Shown: positions 21,305-32,107 of the stretch, piece after piece
Layout: every line of letters starts with the position of its first letter
How positions within the stretch are numbered: the first letter of the stretch is position 1
Assembly: GCA_023614405.1 (NCBI GenBank)
Contig: CM042685.1
Span: forward strand, 86,046,684 to 86,110,683
Source: Avena insularis
Taxonomy: Eukaryota; Streptophyta; Magnoliopsida; Poales; Poaceae
DNA: 64,000 nucleotides
Direction: 5' to 3'
Program-made: the position numbers and the translations under genes
Notes under the pieces: model-generated
The model's database searches: none
The model's input: only the letters and a program-made list of their open reading frames with translations
Told to the model about the DNA's origin: nothing

Positions 21305-22900
21305 ATGAACTCTGATGAGAACACCACGTTGTGTGACTTAACTCGCACCAACAACAATGATTTCCTAAGCACTCCTATTGCTCCACCTACTCCTGATGCT
21401 ACCTTTTATGAAATTAAGCCTGCTTTGTTGAACCTTGTGATGAGAGAGAAATTTTCTGGTGTAGGATCTGATGATCCTGCTGCCCATCTCAATAGCTTTG
21501 TTGAACTTTGTGATATGCAAACGTATAAGGATGTAGATATTATTAAGCTCAAGATTTTTCCTTTCTCCTTGAGGGGAAAAGCTAAAGAATGGTTGCTTTC
21601 TTTGCCTAAAAATAGTATTGATTCTTGGACTAAGTGCAAAGATGCTTTTATTGGAAAGTACTATCCTCCTGCTAAGATTATATCTATGATAAGTGACATT
21701 ATGAAATTTAAACAACTTGATAGTGAACATGTTGCTCCAGTTTGGGAAAGAATGAAATCTTTGGTTAAGAATTGCCCTACTCATGGACTCACTGCTTGGA
21801 TGATTATCCATACTTTTTATGCAGGTTTGAACTTATCCTCAAGAAATCTGTTGGATTCAGCTACTGGAGGTACTTTTATGGGCCTCACTTTGGGTGCTAC
21901 AACAAGGCTCCTTGTTAATATGATGGTTAACTACTCTGAATGGCGTGTTGAAAGAGCGCCACATAGTAAGAAGGTAAATTTTGTTGAGGAAACTTCCTCT
22001 TTGAGTGAAAAGATTGATGTTATTATGGCTATTCTTGTTAATGGGGAAGCTCCTTTAGATCCCAATAGTGTTCCCTTAGCCTCTTTGGTTGCTCAGGAAG
22101 AGCAAGTTGAAGTGAACTTCATTAGAAACAAAAATTTCAACAACAATGCCTATAGGAATAATTTTGGTAGCAACAACAATTATAGTCCTTATCCTCCTAA
22201 TAATGGCAATTCCTATGGAAGCTCTTACAATAATGCTAGAAGTGCCCCCTCTGAACTTGAAGTCATGCTCAATGACTTTATTAGTAAACAAACCACTTTC
22301 AATAAGACTATAGAGGAAAAGCTTTTAACTATTGAGAAAAATATATCCTCTTTGTCTGAAGCTCAGTCTTCCTTGAATAATAAAATGGCTGCTAAACCTA
22401 AAACTATGGAAAACACCTTTACTACTGCTCATGCCATACAAGTTACTATTGATGAAAATGTTAGGTTGTTAGCTCAATTTCATGCTAGGTGGGAAAGGGA
22501 AGATGAAATTGATAGGAACAATAGTGTGTGCACCATCACCACTAAACCACAAATAGTCCCTATTCCTCCTCCTACTATGCCTAAGACTATTGAGCCTACT
22601 ACTAGTGATGCTAAGTTTGACTTTGATATTGATGGTTGCAATATTTCTGAAGTGATTATGTTCTTGCAAAAGCTTGCTAGAAGTCCTGATGCTAGTGATA
22701 TGCATGTTGCTTTCACTAAACATATTACAAATGCTGTTGTGAAAATTAAGGAAGATAAGCTAAAACTCAAAGCTTCTATTCCTAGGAAAGTAGAAGATAG
22801 TTGGGAACCCATTATTAATATGCAAGTGAATGACTTTGATCTCAAAGCTTCATGTGATCTTGGTTCTAATGTCTCTATTATGCCTAGGAAGATTTATTAA
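21305..22900 (+). CDS. Athila-B Gag (531 aa), fused to the start of the protease
   Basis: It starts at MNSDENTTLCDL; an upstream in-frame ATG at 21224 gives a hydrophobic extension and is less likely. Residues about 35-215 form an Athila-type gag core: REKFSGVGSDDPAAHLNSF, FPFSLRGKAKEWLLSLP, SWTKCKDAFIGKYYPP and LTAWMIIHTFYAGL. An Asn-rich linker follows (YRNNFGSNNNYSPYPPNNG, about residue 280-315), then a coiled-coil-prone stretch (IEEKLLTIEKNISSLSEAQ). The frame ends just after the protease signature CDLGSNVSIMP (Asp at residue 518) at TAA 22898-22900. Codons directly after this stop continue the same protein, so the stop looks like a single mutation. Gag would form the particle that packages element RNA. 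Confidence 0.88.
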   Translation: MNSDENTTLCDLTRTNNNDFLSTPIAPPTPDATFYEIKPALLNLVMREKFSGVGSDDPAAHLNSFVELCDMQTYKDVDIIKLKIFPFSLRGKAKEWLLSLPKNSIDSWTKCKDAFIGKYYPPAKIISMISDIMKFKQLDSEHVAPVWERMKSLVKNCPTHGLTAWMIIHTFYAGLNLSSRNLLDSATGGTFMGLTLGATTRLLVNMMVNYSEWRVERAPHSKKVNFVEETSSLSEKIDVIMAILVNGEAPLDPNSVPLASLVAQEEQVEVNFIRNKNFNNNAYRNNFGSNNNYSPYPPNNGNSYGSSYNNARSAPSELEVMLNDFISKQTTFNKTIEEKLLTIEKNISSLSEAQSSLNNKMAAKPKTMENTFTTAHAIQVTIDENVRLLAQFHARWEREDEIDRNNSVCTITTKPQIVPIPPPTMPKTIEPTTSDAKFDFDIDGCNISEVIMFLQKLARSPDASDMHVAFTKHITNAVVKIKEDKLKLKASIPRKVEDSWEPIINMQVNDFDLKASCDLGSNVSIMPRKIY

Positions 22901-23227
22901 ATGCTTGATTTGCCACCATTGGAAGATTATTATTTATATGTCCCACTCAATGATAATGCTAAGAATAAACTCATGGGGATTATTAATGATGTTCTCATTA
23001 TGGTTAACAATGCTTATGTCCCTGTTGATTTCTATGTTTTGGATGTTGAATACAATGGTTCTTGTCCTATTACTTCGGGAAGGCCTTTTCTTAGAACAGT
23101 TGGTGCCATCATTGATATGAAAGAAGGCACCATTAAATATCATTTTCCAGTCAAAAAAGGTATTGAACACTTCCCTATGAGGAGAGAGAAGTTGCTTTTT
23201 TCTCCTCCTTTGAAAGAAAGGTTTTGA
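22901..23227 (+). pseudogene. Athila-B protease, remainder after a premature stop
   Basis: Same frame as gag, separated by one TAA codon. It reads MLDLPPLEDYYLYVPLNDN, then VPVDFYVLDVEYNGSCPI, TSGRPFLRTVGAIIDMKEG and ends PPLKERF. The G-R-P-F-L-x-T motif is the conserved C-terminal part of the Gypsy aspartic protease; the active-site DLGS lies in the preceding frame. In Athila relatives the polyprotein continues into RT. Here it ends in TGA at 23225-23227 and no RT follows. Confidence 0.82.
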
Positions 23228-25923
23228 AAATACTTGATTCTTCTTGCTTCTTGTGCCTAACTTAAAGGCGTTAAAGAAAACTACTTGTTGGGAGATAACC
23301 CAAGAGTTTCCTTGAGTCTTCGAAGTTATTACTTCTGTAATGACCTCTCCTTATCCTTTTTTTTGTTTTTTGTGCCAAGAATGACCTCTAATGAGAGGGA
23401 AGTAAGATTTGGGGAGTTGCTGTCCCGAAACAGATTTCTGTCCTCCACAAAAAAAATTGTGAGGAGTCTCTGTAACTCAAATTGAGCTCAAAATTGACGA
23501 ATAAATCCCCCAGTATGTTAGCTAACTTTTGTTAGTTCAACACTTTTTGATTTGAGCAACAGAAGATGTTCAAAAAATCGATTTCTACCTCCTGGTCAGT
23601 TTTGACAGATTTCTGCCATTATTTGCATTTGCTTCTTATTGATTCCTTTTTCAGTTCTGTTTAGGTGAATTGAGCTATTTGAAGGAGGTACTACAGTAGC
23701 TTGTGTATTTAGTGAAAAGCCTTGCTGTTTCAAAGCTTTGCCAGATGTCTAATATCTTTTGAATACACTAATGTTGCTAATGAAGATTGTGTGAAATTTT
23801 GTATGAAGGAACAATTTCGGGTGTAAAGAGAGAATGATGCAATGAGATGAAGAATGAACAAAAGCTCAAGCTTGGTGATGCCACCATGGTGTTACTCCAA
23901 GAAATATTCAAGAGGTACAAGCGTCAAAGCTTGGGGATGCCCAAGGCATCCCCTTCTTCATCAATAAAAAGCTCAGGTCTGTATAAACACTTCGTTTTTA
24001 TTGTTTCATCCATAGTTGTGTTGTTCTTGGAGCTTCTTATCTTTCGTTTGCCTTGCTTAGTTTGTTTAGTTTGCTTGAATAAATAAGTTTGGACCCCTGT
24101 TCTCGCTGTATTGTTTTGCAAATAAGTTGCTTGGTGTTGGAAAGGAGTAGTAAGTTTTTGCTTGAAGTGCAAGAGGAGCATGCATTGACTGTGACTTAGA
24201 CTTTAGCATGACATGCTAGGTGTTGTTTTGACCTTATGCTTAGTGATTATTTCTGTAGCATGTCTTGTTCCAAACAATTGGGATTGGTTAGTGTGCCTTG
24301 AAGAAATTATGCGTTGTTTTAGCATGCAAAAGCATAGTATTGTGGTATTCTCCTTTGATGTTTTGCTTTGGTTGACTTGGAACATGATCACACCATTTTA
24401 TGACTATGACAAGTCACCGTAGCCTCTATGATAATTTAGTCCTTGACTTGTAGTACCACTCTTTGCTTTCATTAGTATGCTTTGTTGCTCTGCATGATTA
24501 TGGCCATTATTGCTCTCTTAGTTGATTGCTCCCAGTATTTTGCTAGCCTCCACTTGTATGAGTAAGTTCTACTCATGCTTACAACTCCCAAGAAACCAAG
24601 TTTTTGCAAAATGTCCACTATAAACTCCTATGCATGGTGTGTTACACCATTCCAAGTATATTCTTATTTTCAACTATCTTCCAATTAAAAACTATTTTGT
24701 TATGTTAAAACTTAGTGATTAAAGCCCTCACAAACTTGATGGCACACTTTATATTCTTTGCCCCTAATAAACTTGAACCATTGTGACAACTTTGTTGTAT
24801 ATGCTTGCACTTATACATTGGAATTAACAGAATCGTGCTATCACGGGGAACGTTTTCAACATTGCACTTGTACTTTGTACTCAGTTGATATCATGCTCTT
24901 TTATCTATGGATGTCACCATTGTGAAATAAAGAGGGAACTTGTAAGTCCATGGAGTTTGTATCCTGTGTTAGGGAAACGCCTGGTCCGCTAGCCTAAGCC
25001 ATGCCTAATCATGGTGGAAACTTTCAGCATCACCATAATGATCTATCTATGAAGCATCCTCAATAAAAAGATATGCATATGGTAAATAAAAAGATTGCTA
25101 AGATGCTCATTGTCTGCTTGCCTTGTCATTTTGGTTATAGGAAAGCTCCTATACCATGTGCAAGGGGTACCCGTTGGCGGTTCTCAATGATATGCAAATA
25201 CTTACAATGACAAGAACTTACCTATGTACAAAGTTGAGTATGCATGAGGTGTGGCCCTCGTATTCAAGGGACTTGAGATTGCCAACTTATACTTCGTCAA
25301 GCATATACTCCATCTTTGCCACTTTAACCTTAATCACTTCAAGATGCTTATGATAGGGGAAATGAGGGCCGAAAGCTAACAAGTACCATAATCTTTGGAA
25401 GCTCTTTTTGAAACTTGTAATCCCTGCTTCCTTTACAAAAAAGGCCTTTCTTCCACCACTATTGAGTCTCCACCTTCTACCTTTAGGCACCATTAAGAGA
25501 GCATCGTTGTCACTCTATGTGCAGTGTTCCAAATCTTATTGATTGATGCATATTGTGATATTACTTGTTCTTGTGATATTTTTTTCTAGTCACCCTTGTC
25601 AACTTTGAAGGTGCCCTATGCATCTATTTGCTGAGGGACAAGCTGATTGCCACTATGCCATGTGTTCTATATGTGAAACAAACAAACATTTTTCAGTGCA
25701 TGTTATTCATGATCTTTGTTTGTAGCCTTTCATGTTGCATGCATAGTTACTATGTCCTATTGTTAGAACTCCATATTTCATGCACATGTTTAGAGTTCTT
25801 TGATCCCAGCTTTCAATGCATGCAAATGGTTGGATCTTTGTTGTGAGGGTGCATGTCACCTCAAAAATTATTCTTTTATCACTTACCTATTCGAGGACGA
25901 GCAGGAGTTAAGCTTGGGGATGC
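23228..25923 (+). other. 3' region of Athila-B, noncoding in place of pol
   Basis: There is no RT, RNase H or integrase motif in any frame; the open frames are short and T-rich. The first 600 bases (23284-23860) match 51566-52155 of Athila-C block by block. The rest matches the surviving internal part of Athila-A. The region ends in a purine-rich tract (25908-25923, ttaagcttggggatgc) that should prime plus-strand synthesis. Confidence 0.75.
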
Positions 25924-27481
25924 TGATACGTTGGAAACGTATCTATAATTTTTGATGCTCCATGCTTGATTAGTATCTACTTTGCTTTGCCTTGTCTACA
26001 CTCTGAGGTGCTTTTTACATGTTTTCCGGTACTAACCTACTAACAAGATGCAACAGTGCCAGATGCCTATTTTCTTCTATTTTTGGTTTTAGAAAAGTTA
26101 GTAAAGAAATATTATCGGAATTGGATGGGACAAATGTCAAAGTCAATTACTTTCCGTGGGGAACAAGAAATCCAGAGGGGAGCCGGAGAGGCCGGCAAGG
26201 ACGGCCAGACCCACCCTAGGCGCGGGTGGGCCCTTCCCCGCGCCTGGGAGGGGTGTGTGTCCCCTATTCACCGCCTCGGCCTCCCCCTTCGTCCATAAGA
26301 AACCCCGATGCAGAAAAGCTAAGCACCCGATCAAATCTCCACAAAACCATCTGTAGCCTCCACCACCATTGTCCCTTGATCGGGGGGGGATCTGAAGTTC
26401 TTCCCGATAGCCTGCCGCAGGGGAGATCATCCTGGAGGCATTCTCTTTGGTATGATGCATGAGTAGTTCCACCTTGGACTATGGGTCCATGTAGTAGCTA
26501 TATGGTTGTATCTCCTCTTTTGTGCTTTCATGAATAGATCTTGTGAGCTCCGTTCATGATCAAGATCTAATCTATTTGTAATCATGTATGTTGTGTTTGC
26601 GGGGATCCGATGGATATTGAGATTATTATGTTGGTTTGATTAATGGTTTTGTCTTTATGATTCTATCATGTCTGTGTTGTTTATGATCTTGCATGCTCTC
26701 CATTGTTAGTTGCTATCTTGGCCAAGTAGTTGCTAGTGACTCCAAGAGGGGGTATTTATGCTCGATAGTGGGTTCATGCCTCTAGTTCCCAAGGGAAGTT
26801 ACAATAATCTCTTTGGTTGTAGATGTGTTGTTTCTACTAGGGAGAAAACAACGGTCTCTTGTTCATGGAATATGTGGATTATTTACCTTACACACTTTGC
26901 TTAAAGCAGTTGTCTGTTGCTTGCAACTTAATACTGGAGGGGGTTCGGATGATAACCTGAAGATGGACTTCTACTCATAGATGCAATTGGATGGCGGTCT
27001 ATGTATCTTGTTGTATTGCCCAATCAAATCTCATGGGATATTTCTGACTAGTATTGCATTGTTATGCCTTGCTCAGTTCCTGTCAATTGCCCTGCTATAA
27101 TTTGTTTACCCTTCATGCCAGGTTGTTTATCTAAGGAGAGCACCTCTAATGAACTATGAACCCAGGTCCAATATTTACCATTGATACATCTTCCACTGTT
27201 ACTTGTTTACTTGCTACAAACCATTACCTTCCACACCATACGTTTAATTCTTTGTTACAGCAAACCGGTGAGCTTGACAACCTCACTGATTTGTTGGGAC
27301 AAAGTCTTGAGTTTTTGTTGTGCAGGTATCCATGTTGCTTGCAACACCTTCGAGACGTTTCCTTCCTCCTTCAGTTTCGATAACCTCGGTCTCTACTGAG
27401 GAAACTTGCTGTTGTGCTCATCACACCTTGCTCTTGGGGTTCCAACGAAGTGTCCCACGTCAACACTGGGTGCACGCATCA
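25924..27481 (+). repeat. 3' LTR of Athila-B
   Basis: It runs from TGATACGTTGG to GCATCA and lacks the fold-back insert of the 5' copy. The two LTRs differ by scattered substitutions, small indels and one replaced segment (26959-26980 against 20360-20410), which indicates an insertion that is not recent. Confidence 0.92.
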
Positions 27482-27486
27482 CCCCT
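27482..27486. repeat. TSD of Athila-B, right copy (CCCCT)
   Basis: Exact copy of 19327-19331. Confidence 0.88.
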
Positions 27487-28665
27487 CTACTCAACCTATA
27501 CTTCCAACTCAACCACTTGATGAGAAGGATGGACCCTTGTTTTCTCTACAAATCCTTCTCTCCTTCATACTTGTACAAATACACCAATCTGCCAAAATTG
27601 GTTAAGTCTGGAATCCTTATCTGAATTCAATCTTTGGGACTCCACCTACTCCAACCTATGTGCATTATTGAGAATGTACTTGAACCATATTTGAGTAGAT
27701 CATCAGTACTACCGAATATCACTCTTTCCCTTGGCTAAACCGTTCTAGTACCCACTCATCCATAATGGTTTTATAGTCAAAAAGTAATCTTTTCTGCAAA
27801 TCTTGTCATATTTCCTACTTTGGAAGAAGCTAACATCCTTATGCTACCTTCCCTTTACCAACTCTTTGCATGGTTATGATCTACTAGCCATGTTCTACCA
27901 ATCCCCTGTTCCCTTTTTCCATTGAAGCCTTGTGCTTCTAAAACCCACAAGGTTTATGAGGCATCATGATGCATCTGCTATGGCAACCTTATTTTCAACA
28001 AAGTTTGCCCTCACTTCTAGGTCACCTCAATTACACCCAACCCCTAATCTTGGCATCGTGATCATCTATATGACTTTTTCTATCCATCCATCCCTTGTAC
28101 CAAAGTGATCTCCGAGCTCCCTCATCCAACCACGTTTAGGTGGTATAAAAATATCAATGCTCTAGATCGTCTAACCCTCGTCTTCTTCCAAAATCCATCT
28201 TGTTGTCCAAAACCCAAGGTTGGTTATGATGGTACTTCATGTTGACATCATCCATATTATATATAATCATTTTCCAAATAATTCCCATAATTATTTGGAA
28301 CCTAAAACTATTTAATTTCCATTTTTGACAAAATCATCAACAACCTTTTCCATAAAGGCACTTTTGTTTTTCTCCAAACTACTTTGACAACTTAAGGCAC
28401 CTATGATGCCTATATATCATATTACATGTTCCCAACTCAAAATTAAATATTTTTGAGATGATGTATTATTTCTTTTTCTCTTTTTCTTAAATGGCAGAAA
28501 CAAGAAATAATCCCTTATAAATACTTCTACATCTCAATAAATTCCAAGAAAATTTCCCAATGTGTGACATTGTAATTAGGACCATCTGACACCAAAATAT
28601 CAAGTTGTACAATTCAAATCTTCGATATAAATTCAATAAAATAGTCTATGCACTATTTAAATAAT
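27487..28665 (+). repeat. 3' LTR of element X, second part
   Basis: It continues from 19331 and aligns with 1110-1955 of the 5' LTR (for example 27640-27690 with 1270-1320). Beyond 28365 it covers sequence deleted from the 5' copy. It ends at the MULE-1 target site. There are no genes. Confidence 0.72.
28657..28665. repeat. TSD of MULE-1, left copy (TTAAATAAT)
   Basis: The nine bases TTAAATAAT recur exactly at 34876-34884. A 9-bp TSD is diagnostic of Mutator-like elements. Confidence 0.92.
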
Positions 28666-28760
28666 GGGATTTCTATTTTCATGCCCCTGGTTCGTTAGCA
28701 GTACTCACTTTTCCCCAGTCGCTTAGTTTTTCCTCACTTTTGTCTAGCTCCTATTATGGA
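28666..28760 (+). repeat. MULE-1 left terminal inverted repeat
   Basis: Blocks gggatttctatttt, atgcccctggttcgttag, agtactcacttttcccc and tcgcttagtttttcctcac align in order with the reverse complement of 34781-34875. A subterminal region up to about 28985 contains three copies of a ttacgtgatgacaagtagg-like motif (about 28818, 28874, 28905), which recur inverted near 34640 and 34705. Confidence 0.85.
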
Positions 28761-28985
28761 ACTATCACATCGGTCTGAAACTCGCTCTCCGTCGGGTGTC
28801 GTTACTGGACCCCCGCTATTACGTGCTGACAAGTGGGGTCGTATTCAGGTGGGTCCCGTAGTGGACCCTCGCCGTTACGTGATGACAAGTAGGACCCAAC
28901 CCTATTACGTGATGATAGGTGGGGCCATGTTCAGTCGGGTCCTGTAGTAGGACCCTCCATGGTGTGGGGCCGGCTTGTTGGGAAC

Positions 28986-29410
28986 GCGTTTTGGGGATGT
29001 GGTGTGGGACCATGTGGGGCGCGTATGGTAGTTACGTGCGCCCTGTCGCCTAAATTGGAAGATGTATTTTTTGTTATTTTTATGATTGACCTTTTTAAGA
29101 GTGCCTTTTCCCCTTTATGTCGCTAACATTTGTTATTTTTTCCCAAAGGAAGCTAATCTAGAGCAGCTTCTATCTTCATTCATGGTTCCTTTTGGCCCTC
29201 GTATTTTCCCAATCTGGCAGAAAATCTAACCAGCATCATAAATATGTAGATGAATACAGCAGATGTAGATAAAGCAGCTAATAAAGGATTATATAGTATG
29301 ATACTTAAACCAGTTTTGACAATTAGGCTGCTCAGCAGCAGTAGCTTACAAGTTCAACACAGACAACAAAACAAAAGAAGGTTCTTTACAGCAGCAGCAT
29401 CACCACAGGA
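28986..29410. other. MULE-1 spacer, possible 3' UTR of the captured fragment
   Basis: AT-rich sequence with no reading frame. It lies directly downstream (minus strand) of the stop codon of the captured exon at 29411, so it may include its 3' UTR. Confidence 0.35.
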
Positions 29411-29787
29411 TCAATGGCCCCTCATGGCCTGCGCTAGGAGGTCCTCCGCCTCCTCCCTGTGGCGCTTCCTCCACTTCCTGCTGCCCAGTCCCTTGACCTT
29501 GGGTGCCTTGGGCTTGATCGGGGGCATGCGCCCTCCTCGATGGCACCTTCTGGAGGTTGCAGGTCTCTGAAGGCGTTGGCTCTCTTTGACGGGCCGCAGG
29601 TCTTCACGTCCTCGGCATGCATCACGAGGGAGTTGAAGTCGGTGGCAAGGCTCCTGGTGCAGAAGGGCCACCTCTAGACGTCGCTGGTGAAGAAGCCGTT
29701 GAACTATCTGGACTTCATCTTCCTCAGCACTTGACGAGTCTTGGTGTCCATGGACTCATCATCGTTGCAGACATCGCTGCTATCCAC
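29411..29787 (-). pseudogene. Captured gene fragment in MULE-1 with a possible XS-type zinc finger
   Basis: On the minus strand an exon-like stretch starts after a splice acceptor (tttatgtaatag before 29787) and ends at TGA 29411-29413. One part reads RWPFCTRSLATDFNSLVMHA followed by EDVKTCGPSKRANAFRDLQ. The spacing of W-P-F-C, D-F-x-x-L and the H-A pair resembles zinc-finger XS domains (SGS3-related proteins), but only by eye. Two in-frame stops (after LRKMKSR and after FTSDV) and a later frame change make it a pseudogene. The last part is basic and Pro-rich. Confidence 0.45.
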
Positions 29788-29926
29788 CTATTACATAAAA
29801 TAGTAGCATGCAATAAGGACATGATTGAGATACCGTGATTATCGGGATTGATTACTTGCATAAATTAACCGATTGAGATCCCCTGATTATTCTCCAATCC
29901 CCAAATCTCAAACCAAATCGAATAAT

Positions 29927-30024
29927 GATCCCAACTACAGATCGGTGCTAGTACTGATCCGAACTATAGATCGGTGCTAGTACCGATCCCAACTATAGAT
30001 CAGTGGTAGTACTGATCCCAACTA
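29927..30024. repeat. 29-bp tandem repeat, three copies plus a partial
   Basis: Units start with gatcc at 29927, 29956, 29985 and 30014 (period exactly 29). Each contains atcggtgctagtaccgat or a variant, a near-perfect inverted repeat. It lies in the putative intron of the captured fragment. Confidence 0.85.
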
Positions 30025-30370
30025 GGGGCATTCATCGAAATACGAGATCTAACACAAGAGGATTAGCTACTGTAAAAATACCTAGCATTAACCGATTAGC
30101 CGAGCCCTAAAAACACACGATCTAGCATTCAACAACGGGAATGGGGGAAGAACAAAGGAAGGGGAGAAAACCCTAGTTACATCCAACCATGGGTCGTCTA
30201 AGTTGGTGTCGAAGGGGTTCTCCGGCCTGATGTAATCGTTGTCCTGTAGGGGTCTCAGCCGTGCAGGATCTGCAGGAGAATGGCGTGGGCATGTACAGGG
30301 ACGGGGGCCTCCTCGCCGGCGGCTACAGCGGAAGTGGGGACGGGGGTCTCGACGGGGATGGAGGCTGCCT

Positions 30371-30469
30371 TCAATGCCTCGACGGGGGCCAGTACAGGGA
30401 GGGGGCATCCTCGTCGGCCGCCTTAGAGGCGATGATGGCCACCACGCCGTACTTCTCCATCGTCGGCAT
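30371..30469 (-). pseudogene. Captured first-exon-like ORF in MULE-1
   Basis: The minus strand opens at ATG 30469 with MPTMEKYGVVAIIASKAAD and stops at 30371 after 32 residues. It is preceded by a cactcactcgctcactcac leader that is interrupted by the solo LTR at 30550. After the stop the frame continues Pro/Arg-rich. A possible donor or further exon lies near 30190-30250, where TRP-rich PWLDVTRVF is read. With 29411-29787 it could be the start of one captured gene. The function is unknown. Confidence 0.4.
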
Positions 30470-30544
30470 GGTTGGGGTTTTCTTGGGGGTTTGCAAAAGG
30501 TGATGGGACAGTGGAGATGGTTGCGTGAGTGAGTGAGCGAGTGA

Positions 30545-30549
30545 GTGAT
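30545..30549. repeat. TSD of the solo LTR, left copy (GTGAT)
   Basis: GTGAT, repeated at 32103-32107. Confidence 0.8.
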
Positions 30550-32102
30550 TGATACATCGGAAACGTATCTATAATTTTTGGTGTTCCATGCTTGTTTAGT
30601 ATCTACTTTGCTTTGCTTTGTACACACTTTGAGGTGTTTTATATGTTTTCTGGTACTAACCTATTAACAATATGCCACAGTGCCAGTTGACTGTTTTCTT
30701 CTGTTTTTGGTTCCAGAAAGGCAGAAAATCAATATTCTCGGAATTGGACGGGACAAAAGCCAAAGTCAATATTTTGCTATGGGGAAGACGAAGCCGGAAA
30801 ACAAGACGGATGAGACTCACCAGGCGGCAACACCCCATGGTCGCGCGGGTGGGCGCACCCCGCGCCTAGGGGGTGTAGCCGCCCTGGTGGCCCCCTGCCT
30901 CTCCTCTTCGCCTATAAGAAGCCCCCGATGCCTAAACCCTAAGTACCCGATCAAAATCCCATGGAACCGTCTATAGCCGCCACCATCATCCCTAGATCGG
31001 GGGATCTGAAGCTCTTCCCGGTACCCTGCCAGAGGGGAGATCATCCCGGAGGCCTTCTTCTTCATCATGCCAGCCTCCAGTATGAAGCATGAGTAGTTCC
31101 ACCTTGGACTGCGGGTCCAAGTAGTAGCTAGATGGTTGTATCTCCTCCTTTTGCTTTCATCTCTAGATCTTGTGAGCTCCGTTCATGATCAAAATCTTAT
31201 CTATTTGTAATCATGCATGTTGTGTTTGCGGGGATCCGATGGATATTTAGATTACTATGTCAGATTGATTAATGGTTTTGTCTTATTGATTCTATCATGT
31301 CTGTGTTGTTTGTGATCTTGCATGCTCTCCGTTGTTAGTAGATATCTTGGCCAAGTTGTTGTTAGTGACTCCAAGAGGGGGTATTTATGATCGATATTGG
31401 GTTCATGCCTCTACTTAATCAAGGGAAGTGACATAAATCTCTACGGTTATAGATGTTCTATTGCCATTAGGGAGAAAACAACAGTCTCTTGTTCATGGAA
31501 CAAGTGGATTGTTTACCTTACACAATTTTCTTAAAGCAGTTGTCTGTTGCATGCAACTTAATAATGGAGGGGGTTCGGATGATAACCCAAAGGTGGACTT
31601 ATATTCATAGATGCAGTTGGATGGCGGTCTATGTATCTCGTTGTATTTCCCAATCTAATATCATAGGATCTTTTTGTCTAGTATTTCATTGTTATGCCTT
31701 GCTCAGTCCTAACAATTGCCCTTCTGTAATTTTTTTGCCCAGCATGCTATGTTTGTTTATCTAAGGAGAAAACCTCTAGTGAACTACGGACCCTGGTCCA
31801 ATCTTTACCATTGATACATCTTCCACTTTTACTGTTTAATTGCTGCAAACCATCATCACCTTCCACACCATACAGTTAATCCTTTGTTATAGCAACCGGT
31901 GAGATTGACAACCTCACTGTTAGTTGGGGCAAAGTCTTGAGTTTGTGTTGTGCAGGTTTTCCGTGTTGCTTGCAAAACCTTTGAGACGTGTCCTTCCTCC
32001 TACTGGTTCGATAACCTCGGTTTCGTACTGACGGAAAACTTGCTGCTATGCTGCATCATACCTTGCTCTTGGCGTTTCCCAACGCGGCGTCAACACGCAT
32101 CG
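30550..32102 (+). mobile_element. Solo LTR of the Athila-A/B family inside MULE-1
   Basis: 1553 bp from TGATACATCGG to CGCATCG, collinear with the Athila-B LTRs, including the TATA-like cctataagaag near 30913. No internal sequence is present and the same 5-bp TSD lies on both sides. This indicates LTR-LTR recombination after insertion. The terminal CA has become CG. Confidence 0.88.
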
Positions 32103-32107
32103 GTGAT
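32103..32107. repeat. TSD of the solo LTR, right copy (GTGAT)
   Basis: Exact copy of 30545-30549. Confidence 0.8.

Larger units (their letters stand above)
19332..27481 (+). mobile_element. Athila-B: complete non-autonomous Athila-like retrotransposon
   Basis: Full structure: 5' LTR 19332-21068, tRNA-Asp primer site, gag with protease, a 2.7-kb 3' region without pol, purine tract, 3' LTR 25924-27481, and perfect TSD CCCCT. RT, RNase H and integrase are absent, so replication must depend on proteins supplied in trans. The empty site reads smoothly as LTR X when the element and one TSD are removed. Confidence 0.92.

Noticed and set aside
23228..25923. A possible env or second ORF in Athila-B as in Athila-C
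   Set aside because: No frame longer than about 85 codons and no coiled-coil or membrane pattern comparable with 52554-53120.
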